NCBI RefSeq assembly: GCF_020731145.1
Contig: NZ_JAJFZN010000006.1
Span: 1 to 64,000 of the forward strand
Reading direction: 5' to 3'
DNA: 64,000 nucleotides
Source of the DNA: Sneathiella sp. HT1-7
Lineage (GTDB): Bacteria; Pseudomonadota; Alphaproteobacteria; Sneathiellales; Sneathiellaceae
Shown here: positions 16,965 to 26,496 of the stretch, piece after piece
How the letters are laid out: each line of letters begins with the position of its first letter
How positions within the stretch are numbered: the stretch's first letter is position 1
Program-made: the position numbers and the translations under genes
Notes under the pieces: model-generated
Told to the model about the DNA's origin: nothing
The model's database searches: none
The model's input: only the letters and a program-made list of their open reading frames with translations

Positions 16965-18161
16965 TTGCAACTGCTCCAGGATTGTGAGGGCTATGTCGCT
17001 GATCGCGAGCAAGCCCTAGCCGGTTTGCGGCGATATGAAAACGAAGCGACAGCTCTTGAAATCGAGCAGTCAAACGATGCTGTCCACTTTCTGTATATCG
17101 ACAAGATTGCAGAGGCGGCCAACACCTTTCTTTCCGGATTTCCAGGTACATGTCTTTATGCGGCGAAAGCTAATCCGCATCCGGCGCTTCTGCGTCTGCT
17201 GTGGGCGGCGGGTATTCGTCACTTTGAAGTCGCGTCGATCCGGGAGATTGAGAATCTGCGGCGGGACTTTCCGCTTGCGCAGCTCTATTTTATGCATCCG
17301 GTCAAAAGTCGGCAGGCGATCGCCCGCGCCTATGCGCTTGGCGTACGTCACTTTGCTTTTGACAGCCTGGAGGAACTTCGCAAGATAAAGCAGGAAACCG
17401 GCCATGCCGAAGACCTCTCTCTGATGCTACGGCTCAGCGTCTCGCAGGTTGGGGCTGCCTATCCGTTGGACAATAAATTTGGCGCGACATTGATGGAAGC
17501 ACCACTTCTGTTAACGCATGCCCGCCAGATCGCGGAGAAAGTCGGCGTGACGTTCCATGTCGGATCGCAATGTCTTGAGGTCGAAGCCTACGTCAATGCC
17601 ATCTACAATATCGCCAATATGCTCGAAGGTTGCGGCGTCAAGATCGATATGATTGATGTCGGCGGTGGGTTTCCGATTTCATATCCGGATATGGAGCCAG
17701 TACCTTTGCAGGATTACTTCGATGCCATCGCCAAGGCTCTTATGGAATGCGGCTTTGAAGATCTCGAGATTTTCTGTGAGCCTGGTAGGGCCATGGTTGC
17801 GGCAGGCGGTTCGGTTGCGGTGCGTGTGGAGCTTCGCCGTGGGCAGTCGCTCTACCTGAATGATGGGACCTATGGATCGCTTTTTGATGCGGGTCAGCTA
17901 GGCTGGTCATACCCGATCGAGATTTACCGCGCCGGAAGGCTGGAAGTTCCGTCGGAAATGTCTCTTTTCCAACTCTATGGGCCGACCTGCGATAGCATCG
18001 ACAAGATGCAGGACAGATTGTCGATTCCCGACGATGTTTGCGAAGGGGATTGGCTTATATTCCATCATTTGGGGGCCTATGGTTATGCCATGCAAACCAA
18101 GTTTAATGGATTCTATTCCGAAACCGTCGTAGCGATAGAAAACGCCGCCGGGTTCGTGTAA
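16965..18161 (+). CDS. Ornithine/arginine decarboxylase-like PLP enzyme
   Basis: A 398-aa fold-III (alanine-racemase-like) decarboxylase. Lys68 in YAAKANPH binds PLP, HVGSQ stacks on the cofactor, GGGFP and EPGRAMVA bind its phosphate, GPTCDSID supplies catalytic Cys342 and Asp343, and the family C-terminal FNGF follows. It would make a diamine from a basic amino acid; ornithine is most common, but the agmatinase-like neighbour leaves arginine possible. The start is TTG at 16965 with AGGTGG upstream. First gene of a three-gene polyamine operon (36-bp gap to the next). Confidence 0.9.
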   Translation: MQLLQDCEGYVADREQALAGLRRYENEATALEIEQSNDAVHFLYIDKIAEAANTFLSGFPGTCLYAAKANPHPALLRLLWAAGIRHFEVASIREIENLRRDFPLAQLYFMHPVKSRQAIARAYALGVRHFAFDSLEELRKIKQETGHAEDLSLMLRLSVSQVGAAYPLDNKFGATLMEAPLLLTHARQIAEKVGVTFHVGSQCLEVEAYVNAIYNIANMLEGCGVKIDMIDVGGGFPISYPDMEPVPLQDYFDAIAKALMECGFEDLEIFCEPGRAMVAAGGSVAVRVELRRGQSLYLNDGTYGSLFDAGQLGWSYPIEIYRAGRLEVPSEMSLFQLYGPTCDSIDKMQDRLSIPDDVCEGDWLIFHHLGAYGYAMQTKFNGFYSETVVAIENAAGFV

Positions 18162-18197
18162 CGCAACAATTCAATATAAGGTATTGAGGTAACAATT

Positions 18198-19232
18198 ATG
18201 AAAACCTCTCAAAGTAACGATAAGGCGGCTCTCCTTTCGAAGACCGTCGAACATATCGATATAAAAAGTTTTGATGCCCGTCCGATCATTGATGCCATGG
18301 GGAAGATGTCTTTCACCTCGCGCGATCTCGCACGGGCGACGGAAATTTTCAACATGGCCGTGGAAGATCCGGATTGCGCCGTTATCCTGACCTTGGCGGG
18401 TTCAACCTCCGCCGGTGGCTGCATGCATGTCTACCGGGATTTAGTGGAACTGGGCATGGTGGACGCGATCGTATCCACTGGGGCGTCTATCGTTGATATG
18501 GATTTTTTCGAGGCACTCGGCTTCCGCCATTATCAGGCTGACAGCGCAGTCGATGATAATGATCTGCGGGCGCTCTATATAGATCGTATTTACGATACCT
18601 ATATCGACGAGGAAGAGCTGCAGAATTGCGATGAAACGATCAAGATGATCGCAGATGGTTTGGAGCGGCGCGCTTATTCCTCCCGTGAATTTATTCAAGA
18701 AATGGGCCGTTGGCTTAAGACCAATGCGGTTAAGAAAAATTCTCTGATTGAAACCTGCTACGATCACGATGTACCAATTTTTGTGCCAGCTTTTTCCGAT
18801 TGCTCGGCCGGGTTTGGTTTGGTCAAGCATCAAGTGGAAAATCCGGATGCACACCTCAGCATCGACAGCGTGAAGGATTTCCGCGAACTCACAGAAATCA
18901 AGATAGCTGCGGGGACCACCGGTCTGCTGATGGTGGGGGGGGGTGTTCCGAAAAACTTTGTGCAGGACACAGTTGTTTGTGCAGAAATCCTTGGCAAAGA
19001 AGTTGATGTGCATAAATACGCCGTGCAAATTTCGGTCGCTGATGTGCGTGATGGTGCCTGCTCCTCCTCAACCCTGAAAGAAGCGGCGAGCTGGGGAAAA
19101 GTCAGCACAAGTCTGGAACAGATGGTTTTTGCGGAAGCCTCTTCCGTGATTCCTCTTCTGGCGTCAGACGCCTATCACCGTGGTGGATGGAAGGACCGTA
19201 AGTCCAAAAGATTCTCAAAACTGTTTCAGTAG
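18198..19232 (+). CDS. Deoxyhypusine synthase-like protein
   Basis: The 344-aa protein matches the deoxyhypusine synthase family: LTLAGSTSAGG and VSTGAS near the N-terminus, FVPAFSDCSAGFGL, GGGVPKNF, and the active-site lysine Lys301 in SWGKVS. Eukaryotic and archaeal enzymes move the aminobutyl group of spermidine to eIF5A lysine; bacteria lack eIF5A. Such bacterial proteins are thought to make homospermidine or related polyamines (family knowledge; the reaction here is inferred). It lies between the decarboxylase and the ureohydrolase, 20 bp before the latter. Confidence 0.88.
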   Translation: MKTSQSNDKAALLSKTVEHIDIKSFDARPIIDAMGKMSFTSRDLARATEIFNMAVEDPDCAVILTLAGSTSAGGCMHVYRDLVELGMVDAIVSTGASIVDMDFFEALGFRHYQADSAVDDNDLRALYIDRIYDTYIDEEELQNCDETIKMIADGLERRAYSSREFIQEMGRWLKTNAVKKNSLIETCYDHDVPIFVPAFSDCSAGFGLVKHQVENPDAHLSIDSVKDFRELTEIKIAAGTTGLLMVGGGVPKNFVQDTVVCAEILGKEVDVHKYAVQISVADVRDGACSSSTLKEAASWGKVSTSLEQMVFAEASSVIPLLASDAYHRGGWKDRKSKRFSKLFQ

Positions 19233-19252
19233 CAGATTGTTGGATTAACGCC

Positions 19253-20152
19253 ATGAAGGCACCATTTGATATTTTTCCCTCGGAAGAGGGATTTCTGGGA
19301 TTGCCGGCCGAAGAGGCCGTTGATTACGCAGCGGCCAAAGCGGTAATCATCCCTTTTGGTCTTGAAGGTTCCGTCAGCTATGGAGGCGGGACCGCTAAGG
19401 GGCCTGCGGCGATGATCGAGGCGAGCCATCAGGTGGAGCTTTTCGATGAAGATCTGTGGTGCGAACCGTTTCGCGACTTTGGCGTCGTTACTATGCGGGA
19501 GATTCCTGTCGACGGCAGCGACATCAAGAAGGCGGTTGAAAATCTGGCGGGATTGACGGGTTCTGTATTATCGGATCAAAAATTCCCTCTCGTATTCGGC
19601 GGGGAACATTCCATTACACCCGGCGCGATACGGCCGTTCCTTGAAAAATATGATGATCTGATCATCCTGCATTTCGACGCCCACGCCGATTTGAGGGATG
19701 GTTATGAGGGGGAGCATTACTCCCACGCTGCGGCCATACGACGTGTGCTCGATCATCCCACGGTGCCGATCGTCTCGATCGGGATACGAAATATTTCGGC
19801 AGAGGAAATTCCTTTTCTGGAGGCAAACCGGCATCGCATTACGATCCATTGGGGAAAAGACCGTGAAATCTGGCGGATTGAAGACATCGTTGCACCGCTG
19901 AAAGATCGTCCCATTTACCTGACATTCGATCTCGATGGATTTGATGGCTCTGTTATGCCTGCGACCGGGACCCCTGAACCGGGTGGCCTCTTCTGGAATG
20001 ATGCGATTAACATCATCAAGGCTGCGTCAAAAGCCGGGAAAATTGTGGGGGCCGATATCAATGAACTGGCGCCAATTAGTGGTTTTCACGCACCAAATTT
20101 TCTGGCGGCAAAGTTAGCCTATAAAATCCTTTCCTATTCTTTTTCGCGCTGA
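19253..20152 (+). CDS. speB: Agmatinase-family ureohydrolase
   Basis: The 299-aa protein carries all the Mn ligands of the ureohydrolase fold: GGEHSIT, DAHADLRD and TFDLDGFD, followed by the agmatinase-like GTGTPEPGG. It splits urea from a guanidino compound, most likely agmatine, giving putrescine. The operon context opens the option of an N-substituted agmatine produced by the deoxyhypusine-synthase-like protein. A short hairpin with a T-run follows the stop. Confidence 0.9.
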   Translation: MKAPFDIFPSEEGFLGLPAEEAVDYAAAKAVIIPFGLEGSVSYGGGTAKGPAAMIEASHQVELFDEDLWCEPFRDFGVVTMREIPVDGSDIKKAVENLAGLTGSVLSDQKFPLVFGGEHSITPGAIRPFLEKYDDLIILHFDAHADLRDGYEGEHYSHAAAIRRVLDHPTVPIVSIGIRNISAEEIPFLEANRHRITIHWGKDREIWRIEDIVAPLKDRPIYLTFDLDGFDGSVMPATGTPEPGGLFWNDAINIIKAASKAGKIVGADINELAPISGFHAPNFLAAKLAYKILSYSFSR

Positions 20153-20155
20153 CCG

Positions 20156-20177
20156 CCTTGAAAACAGCAAGGTTTTT
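20156..20177 (+). terminator. Terminator of the polyamine operon
   Basis: CCTTG-AAAACAG-CAAGG is followed by TTTTT directly after the agmatinase stop codon. The stem is only 5 bp but the position fits. Confidence 0.55.
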
Positions 20178-20244
20178 CCTCTTTTTTGGATAAAATTTGC
20201 CTTATTTCCCGGCCATATTGCTAGTTCTAGCAGGAGGGCAGGAA

Positions 20245-20472
20245 ATGAGGAATACGCATTCTATGGGTAATCGGAGCAATGTGATCACCCGACTAAGTTC
20301 GGTGGCTAAATCTTATCGGTCGCAAATCAGCCTTGTTACCGTCACAGCGTTTTTGGGGCTGGCGATTGTTATGAACATCGCTATGGCGTCCGAAACAACC
20401 ACGGAAAAGGCGCAGGCTCAGGTGGCATACCTCAAAAAGATTCCTTCTGAGACAAGCTCATCCGTCCATTAG
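20245..20472 (+). CDS. Small single-span membrane protein
   Basis: A 75-aa protein with one hydrophobic helix (ISLVTVTAFLGLAIVMNIAMA, residues about 28-49) between a basic N-terminus and a short polar tail. It could be anchored or exported. I do not recognise it. Support for a real gene is the strong AGGAGGG about 7 nt before the ATG. It is convergent with the isomerase gene, whose 3' end is 8 bp away. Confidence 0.55.
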   Translation: MRNTHSMGNRSNVITRLSSVAKSYRSQISLVTVTAFLGLAIVMNIAMASETTTEKAQAQVAYLKKIPSETSSSVH

Positions 20473-20480
20473 GGAAACCA

Positions 20481-21131
20481 CTACCGTGCGGCCAACCCAT
20501 CCTGTTTCATGCGCCAAAGACATGCTTCCACCCTATCCTGCCCGAAGAAAGCTTCGTTCTTGTAGGCAAGGGTAGGGACGCCCCAATGACCCGATTTTTC
20601 GAGGGCAACCTGATTGTCCTCGACCTTGGCAGCATAACCGTCGAAATCCTTCTCGACGAGGTTATCAAGATATGCAAGGTCAAATCCGGCATTTTTTGCC
20701 GCATTGGCAAGGTGATCACCTTCATGCCAGCCGCGCACCTCACCATTCCACAAAAGACGGGAAATATTATCGATAAAATCAAGCCCGTCACCTGTTTCCG
20801 CCGCAGCAATACCGAGATGCGTTAGCCGATGAATGAAAGGTTGTTCCGCCGGAACTTCTTTTGTCTGCCTGTTCATTTTAACGGGGTCGGGCCTCGGCCA
20901 GGAAATGGGGATGCCGTTCATATCACCCACCCTCTGAATGTCAGTCAGGAGGTAGTCGATCCAGAGTGGATGCACATCCTTGAAGAATTCGGGCGTACGA
21001 ATTGCGATGGGATAAACCGGACGGACATTGACCTGAAGTGCATACTCCTTTCTCATTTCTACGATCCGGCGCGTAGCCAGATATGAGTAGGGACTTCTGA
21101 ACGACCAGAAAAGATCAACGCTATGGGGCAT
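20481..21131 (-). CDS. 2-hydroxychromene-2-carboxylate isomerase-like protein
   Basis: A DsbA-fold (kappa-class GST-like) protein of about 216 aa. It opens with DLFWSFRSPYSYLA, where a serine replaces the thioredoxin CxxC, as in HCCA isomerases that bind glutathione. GHWGVPTLAYKNEAFFGQDR near the end is the conserved cis-Pro and C-terminal signature. The family acts in glutathione-dependent isomerisation in aromatic degradation; no pathway genes adjoin. The start MPHSVDLF is chosen because GGAG lies 6 nt upstream; an ATG 12 bp earlier is possible. Confidence 0.85.
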   Translation of the reverse strand: MPHSVDLFWSFRSPYSYLATRRIVEMRKEYALQVNVRPVYPIAIRTPEFFKDVHPLWIDYLLTDIQRVGDMNGIPISWPRPDPVKMNRQTKEVPAEQPFIHRLTHLGIAAAETGDGLDFIDNISRLLWNGEVRGWHEGDHLANAAKNAGFDLAYLDNLVEKDFDGYAAKVEDNQVALEKSGHWGVPTLAYKNEAFFGQDRVEACLWRMKQDGLAAR

Positions 21132-21300
21132 GGTTTTCTCCATTGTTATTTGTTACTTTTTGTTCACAATAAATGGTTATAGTGCCCGCAGCCAAGTAGT
21201 TTTCTATGTCGCTATAGCGGGTTATGTGAAGTTCGACGGTTTTCTATGAAAACTATGGCCAGTTTAGTGTCGCACCCTGAAGTACAGTTTAAGAGATAAC

Positions 21301-22101
21301 ATGCCATTTTTTCATATTTTAGTGCTTGCGGCTATTCAGGGAATTACAGAGTTTCTGCCAATTTCGTCCAGCGGACATCTTCTGGTAATCCCGACGATTA
21401 CAGGCTGGGCGGATCAGGGGCAAACGATTGATATTGCCGTCCATGTCGGGACACTTGTGGCCGTGGTAGCTTACTTCAGAAAAGATGTTCAGGAAATAGT
21501 ATTGGCGTTCCTGCGCCCGACGGATAGTTCCCGTGTAGAGGGTCGGCGACTTGGTTGGCATATCCTCATCGCCAGCATTCCCGTCGTGATCGCGGGGGGG
21601 GCTATGTACTACTTTATTCAGGGTGAACTCCGGTCTATCCTGCTGGTCGCAGGGACGACCATTATCTTTGGATTGTTCCTTGGTTGGGCAGACAAAAATT
21701 TTCCGGTGACGAAGAAGATAGGCACGATATCTGTATTGGATTCCTTTGTGATTGGGCTTTTTCAGGTTCTCTCACTTCTACCGGGGACCAGCCGATCAGG
21801 AATAACAATGTCCGCCGCCCGCATGCGCGGACTAAGCCGGAGCGATGGCGCACATTTCTCTATGTTGCTCTCTATTCCGACAATTCTCGGCGCGGGGACA
21901 CTTGCGGCTTATCATCTGATTAAGATGGGAGATACTGATGTCGGTTTGGACGCCGTTCTTGCCGGGGTTATCTCCTGTCTCGTGGCCTTCCTTGTTATCA
22001 GCCTTCTGATGCGCTGGATCGAGAAAATTGGCTTTACGCCCTTTATCATCTACCGGCTAATCTTGGGTGTGTTGCTTCTCGCTCTTTATTTTGCGACGTA
22101 G
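21301..22101 (+). CDS. uppP: Undecaprenyl-diphosphatase
   Basis: A 266-aa integral membrane protein with the two BacA/UppP signatures: EFLPISSSGHLLV (residues about 17-29) and LPGTSRSGITMSAA (about 158-171), plus about eight hydrophobic helices. It dephosphorylates undecaprenyl pyrophosphate to recycle the lipid carrier used by MraY and MurG, which are encoded later in this window. Single gene. Confidence 0.96.
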   Translation: MPFFHILVLAAIQGITEFLPISSSGHLLVIPTITGWADQGQTIDIAVHVGTLVAVVAYFRKDVQEIVLAFLRPTDSSRVEGRRLGWHILIASIPVVIAGGAMYYFIQGELRSILLVAGTTIIFGLFLGWADKNFPVTKKIGTISVLDSFVIGLFQVLSLLPGTSRSGITMSAARMRGLSRSDGAHFSMLLSIPTILGAGTLAAYHLIKMGDTDVGLDAVLAGVISCLVAFLVISLLMRWIEKIGFTPFIIYRLILGVLLLALYFAT

Positions 22102-22198
22102 GTTGCCTTTCTACTCCAGAGTGGTGCGCAATCAAAATGCTTGATTATTCCTGCCTGACACACCATTTCTTCTAAAAGGTGAACGGGGCAGACTGCGC

Positions 22199-23053
22199 AT
22201 GATTACACTGCGAAAAAAAGACTTGAGTACCTTGCCGCTTATCGGAGTGGGGATTTTCTTTGCCCTGTTTCTTCTCTCATCACCTGTTTCCGCATCGGAG
22301 AATGAAACGGATTTACACTATTCCGTGTATCTGGGCGGATTATATCTTGGCAGTATCGAGACAGAGGTCCGGCAAGGTAAAAGCAACTACAAGATTCAAA
22401 GTGCTGCCCGCACCAATGCGACGTTTAAGTGGGTCCTGAACTGGTTTGCGAAGGGTGAAACCGAGGGCCTAGTCAGCCTCGACAAATTTTTTCCGCAACA
22501 GCATCAACACAAAAGCACCTGGAACGACAACGTCCGTGTAGTTTCGATGGATTATACCAATGCAGGCGAGGTTCAAGTGCAGAAAACGGATACGCGTGAA
22601 GGTCCGTCAAGCAAACTGACACCAATTGATCCTGCGAGCCTGACGAATACACTTGATCCGATGACCGCCATTTTGACGATGACTAACCGTTTGGAAAAGG
22701 GCGAGGGCTGCAAAGCTGAACTCCCGATTTTCGATGGGCATCGTCGATATGACATAATGCTTTCGGAAAAGCCGGCACGTTATTTTAAGCCCTCTCGCTA
22801 CTCCGTTTTCGAGGGAAATGCGATTGGATGCAAAATCGATATCGTCAGAAAAGGTGGCTTCCCAGTAAAGCGGAACTATGACCGCGACCCCAATGCCAAT
22901 CAGGAGGTAATCGTGTGGGTCGGCGCACCCATCGAGAATGGTCATGTTGTCCCGGTCCGCCTGCGAATGGAAACTCAGTTTGGCATGATGGAAATGCATC
23001 TCGACCGATATCGAGAAGGTCCCATGCAGCTGGTGAGTAACAATTCGAAATAG
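22199..23053 (+). CDS. DUF3108 exported protein
   Basis: The 284-aa protein has an N-terminal hydrophobic segment (LPLIGVGIFFALFLLSSPVSAS), most likely a signal peptide. The mature part is beta-rich with YSVYLGGLYLGSIETEV, a ...LDPMTAILTM... segment and FDGHRRYDI, as in DUF3108. Such proteins are periplasmic or outer-membrane-linked with a lipocalin-like barrel; function unknown. It lies 97 bp after uppP and may share its transcript. Confidence 0.85.
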   Translation: MITLRKKDLSTLPLIGVGIFFALFLLSSPVSASENETDLHYSVYLGGLYLGSIETEVRQGKSNYKIQSAARTNATFKWVLNWFAKGETEGLVSLDKFFPQQHQHKSTWNDNVRVVSMDYTNAGEVQVQKTDTREGPSSKLTPIDPASLTNTLDPMTAILTMTNRLEKGEGCKAELPIFDGHRRYDIMLSEKPARYFKPSRYSVFEGNAIGCKIDIVRKGGFPVKRNYDRDPNANQEVIVWVGAPIENGHVVPVRLRMETQFGMMEMHLDRYREGPMQLVSNNSK

Positions 23054-23192
23054 GCACCAGTTTGCATATGGGAAGTATGGCAATAGTTCCGCGAATAGAC
23101 TAAAGAAGGTTGGTCTATGACTAATTATTCTTCTATAGGTAGCCTGGGTCGTTCATAAGAAGCGAATTAATCCGTGTCGAGGGGAAAACGCA

Positions 23193-24587
23193 ATGGCAGG
23201 GTCAGGTTTGATTAGCGGGTTACGTCAGAGGCGGCGCAGGGACGATCTTCCGGATATCGAGAATAACAAATATCTTTATGAGGCGTTGGACCAAAATAAG
23301 CGCGAGGGACTGATGCTGGCGGTTCGGGCCCGAACTATTTCCCTTGCAATCATTGGTGTTTTTCTGATTTACCTCAATCCGGACTGGTCGGTCATTTATT
23401 ACGAAGTGCTGATTGCCGGTTTTTTGTTGATCGGCTGGTTGCAAGTTAAAGTCGGCCGGGTAGAACGATCGCGCGCGGAGTTGTTCCTGATCCTTCTGGA
23501 TCTCGCGCTGATGACAATTGTCCTGATCGTTCCTAATCCTTGGGATCAACGCCCCTGGTCTGCGGCCATGCAATTCAAATTCGGGAATTTTCCCTATTTC
23601 TATATTCTATTGGCGGGCGCGGCCCTTGCATATTCCTGGCGGACCTTGCTGCCGGTCGCTGCCTTTACGACTGTTCTTTGGATGGGGGGCTATTTTTGGG
23701 CGGTCGCTCAACCATCGGACATCGCGGATCTGTCTGAGAAGGTGAAGTTGGCGCTTGCCGGATATCCACATGTTCTTGAATTCGTTGACCCGGATTTTAT
23801 TTCGTTAGAGCAACGCATTCAGGAGGTTCTGGTCTTCTGTATTGTTGCCGGATTGCTCGGACTTAACGGTTGGCGGTCCCGTCGGTTGTTGGTCAGGCAG
23901 GCCGGTGTCGCGCGTGAACGCGCAAATCTTTCCCGGCATTTTCCGCCTAATATCGTCGATACCCTTGCTGAAAGTGATCAACCGCTTGGTGATGTCAGGT
24001 CCCAGAAGGTGGCGGTGCTATTTGCAGATATTGTTGGTTTTACGAAAATGGCGGAAGCGGAAACACCAGAACGAATTGTTGCGGTGCTGAGGCAGTTTCA
24101 CACCCGGATGGAAGCTTGCGTATTTGACAATCACGGGACATTGGACAAGTTCCTCGGTGACGGCCTGATGGCAACTTTTGGTACGCCGGAGATAACAGAG
24201 GAAGATGCGAAGAATGCCCTGCGATGCGCGGCGGCCATGCACCGGGAAATGAATATCTGGAACGAGAAACGGGCCAAAGAAGGATTGTCTCCTATTCGAT
24301 TATCCGTCGGCATTCATTACGGCACGGTAGTCCTTGGAGATATCGGGTCTGAACGCAGGCTTGAATATGCGGTGCTTGGCGATGTCGTTAATGTCGCCAG
24401 CCGGCTGGAGGCATTAACCCGTGAACTGAATGCACACACGGTCGTCAGCGACAAACTTATAGAGGCCGCAGGCGGGGCGGCAATCGCCAAGGATTTGAAT
24501 TTCATCGAAAATGGTACTCAGGCAATTCGCGGTCGCGATGAAACGGTGAAGACCTGGCTTCAGCCCTTGGCACTCACTCCGACTTAA
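23193..24587 (+). CDS. Membrane class III adenylate/guanylate cyclase
   Basis: The 464-aa protein has about six N-terminal membrane helices (residues 45-225), a short linker with RHFPPNIVD, and a class III cyclase domain. Metal-binding aspartates lie in LFADIVGFT and LGDGLMATFG, and the catalytic Asn/Arg region in LGDVVNVASRLEAL. It makes cAMP or cGMP; the base cannot be assigned with confidence. The 3' end overlaps the convergent dctM gene by 4 bp. Confidence 0.93.
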   Translation: MAGSGLISGLRQRRRRDDLPDIENNKYLYEALDQNKREGLMLAVRARTISLAIIGVFLIYLNPDWSVIYYEVLIAGFLLIGWLQVKVGRVERSRAELFLILLDLALMTIVLIVPNPWDQRPWSAAMQFKFGNFPYFYILLAGAALAYSWRTLLPVAAFTTVLWMGGYFWAVAQPSDIADLSEKVKLALAGYPHVLEFVDPDFISLEQRIQEVLVFCIVAGLLGLNGWRSRRLLVRQAGVARERANLSRHFPPNIVDTLAESDQPLGDVRSQKVAVLFADIVGFTKMAEAETPERIVAVLRQFHTRMEACVFDNHGTLDKFLGDGLMATFGTPEITEEDAKNALRCAAAMHREMNIWNEKRAKEGLSPIRLSVGIHYGTVVLGDIGSERRLEYAVLGDVVNVASRLEALTRELNAHTVVSDKLIEAAGGAAIAKDLNFIENGTQAIRGRDETVKTWLQPLALTPT

Positions 24588-25969
24588 CCGGAGAGAAGGC
24601 GTGGGATGAACAGGGCGATTGCCGGGAAGAGGAGGATCAGCGCAATGCGCACTATTTCAATCCCGAAAAAAGGCATGCCCCCTTTGAAAGTGTCCGCCAT
24701 TTTAACATCCCCTGCAAGGGCGCTGATGATAAAGACATTGAGGCCCACAGGTGGCGTTATCAGCCCAAGCTCAATAACAATGAGCGCAAGGATGCCAAAC
24801 CAGATTTTCAGTTCATTCGCGTCCATACCGAAAGCGGCGGATTCCGCAGTCGCGTAGTCACCGCCATTGATCTCAACAAGGACGGGCCATAAAAAGGGAA
24901 CGACAACGAGGATCATGGAAAGAGAATCCATAAAACAGCCGAGAATGATCAACGCAATCAACATGACGACGATGATCGACAGCGGATCAAGGCTACTTGC
25001 GCCTGCCCAGCTCGCCAAGGCTTCCGGGAGTCCAGCACGGGTGAAGAAGCCTTTCAATACCTCTGCCCCGAACAGGATGAAATAAATCATCCCGCTTGTA
25101 ACGGCGGTGGCCAAAAGGGCCTCCTTGATACCTGCCAGGCTCAATCCTTCTCCAAAACGGCGAAGATAAAGACCATATACAAGAATTAGAAAGACGCCGA
25201 TCCCGGCCGCAGGTGTGGGCGTGAAGAGACCAAGGCCAAGACCTAAGATGATGGCGCCAAAGATAACCACAACTGGGATAAGGCGGCGGATGGCAACGCG
25301 CCGTTCATCTTTGGCCATCGGGCGTGCCTCCGGCGCGAGGGAAGGCTTGATCCGCACCATTACAGCGATTGCGAAGATGAAGAAGAGCACCGCGATGAGG
25401 CCGGGAATGATCGCCGCCTGGAACATCTCGAGGATGGAGGCTTCGACGATAATCGCATAAATCACGAGGGCCACAGACGGGGGGATGAGAATCCCGAGTG
25501 TGCCGCCAGCCGCCAGTACGCCGGTTGCAAAGCCCGGTGCGTAATTGAGCCGCCTAAGCTCAGGCAGGGCGACCCGCCCCATTGTTGAGGCTGTGGCGAG
25601 AGAGGAGCCGCACACTGCGCCAAATCCTGCGCAGGCTCCGATTGCAGACATCGCGACACCGCCCCGGTATTTCCCGGCGAAGGCGTTGACGCCTTGAAAA
25701 AGATCGCGGCTTAGATTGGCATTGGAGGCGAGATACCCCATCAGGATAAACAGTGGAACAACGGAAAGATCGTAATTGGCGACTGAGTTCCATAGCAGGC
25801 TCTTGAATTGGTATAGATAGGGTTCAAACCGGATGTAGGGCAGGGCAAGGCTTAATGCGAAATTGCCGCCGATCCCCACCAGAACCATAGCCAGGCCCAC
25901 CGGAATCCGAAGCGCCAGAAGAATAAAAAGGACACTGAGACCGAAGATGCCAATAAATTCACCGCTCAC
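24584..25969 (-). CDS. dctM: TRAP transporter large permease
   Basis: A 461-aa protein with about 12 helices and DctM features: IPVGLAMVLVG near the N-terminus, VVPLFILMGYLA, GACAGFGAVCGSSLATASTMG, and the closing GLITPPVGLNVFIISA. It imports a carboxylate-type solute using the Na+ gradient together with the small permease and binding protein upstream. Its start overlaps the dctQ stop by 4 bp. Confidence 0.96.
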   Translation of the reverse strand: MSGEFIGIFGLSVLFILLALRIPVGLAMVLVGIGGNFALSLALPYIRFEPYLYQFKSLLWNSVANYDLSVVPLFILMGYLASNANLSRDLFQGVNAFAGKYRGGVAMSAIGACAGFGAVCGSSLATASTMGRVALPELRRLNYAPGFATGVLAAGGTLGILIPPSVALVIYAIIVEASILEMFQAAIIPGLIAVLFFIFAIAVMVRIKPSLAPEARPMAKDERRVAIRRLIPVVVIFGAIILGLGLGLFTPTPAAGIGVFLILVYGLYLRRFGEGLSLAGIKEALLATAVTSGMIYFILFGAEVLKGFFTRAGLPEALASWAGASSLDPLSIIVVMLIALIILGCFMDSLSMILVVVPFLWPVLVEINGGDYATAESAAFGMDANELKIWFGILALIVIELGLITPPVGLNVFIISALAGDVKMADTFKGGMPFFGIEIVRIALILLFPAIALFIPRLLSG

Positions 25970-26463
25970 CCGTTTGTCCTTTTTTCGTTAAGCTGCATTG
26001 CCGCAACCAGAGCCCAGAGGATCAAGGACAGGATTCCCGGAACATAGAACGGCCAATTCGGCCAACCGAGTATAGGAGAGGACGCAAAATCCTCAAATGC
26101 GGAAAACATCCCCAGACTCATCCAATAGGCCAGAAACAAGGCCAGAATGATCGTAAGGGTCAGGGTTATTTTTTCTAGAATTAGCTGGGTTCGAATGGAA
26201 AAATGTTCCGCAAACAGATCAACCGCGACATGCCCTTTCTGCTTCTGACAATAGGGGAAAAACATCAGAGCGGCGGCACTGATTGCCAGCCGGACAAAAT
26301 CTTCATATCCCGCCAGACCAGCGATATTTAGGTCAAAGAGTCGCGCAACCTTGTCCGCCCCGAAGGCGGCTGTATTTATTGTCGTGACGATAACAATCAG
26401 AAGGGTAAGGATGCCCGCCAACAAGGCCCAGCCGGATACTATCCAGTCCAGTTTTCTAGGCAT
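25966..26463 (-). CDS. dctQ: TRAP transporter small permease
   Basis: A 165-aa, four-helix DctQ protein. The KGHVAVDLFAEHF segment between helices 2 and 3 is the family signature. It lies between the binding protein (34 bp upstream) and the large permease (4-bp overlap), in the usual PQM order. Confidence 0.93.
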   Translation of the reverse strand: MPRKLDWIVSGWALLAGILTLLIVIVTTINTAAFGADKVARLFDLNIAGLAGYEDFVRLAISAAALMFFPYCQKQKGHVAVDLFAEHFSIRTQLILEKITLTLTIILALFLAYWMSLGMFSAFEDFASSPILGWPNWPFYVPGILSLILWALVAAMQLNEKRTNG

Positions 26464-26496
26464 ACTTACCTCTTCAATCTGTCAGTTTACGTTTCG

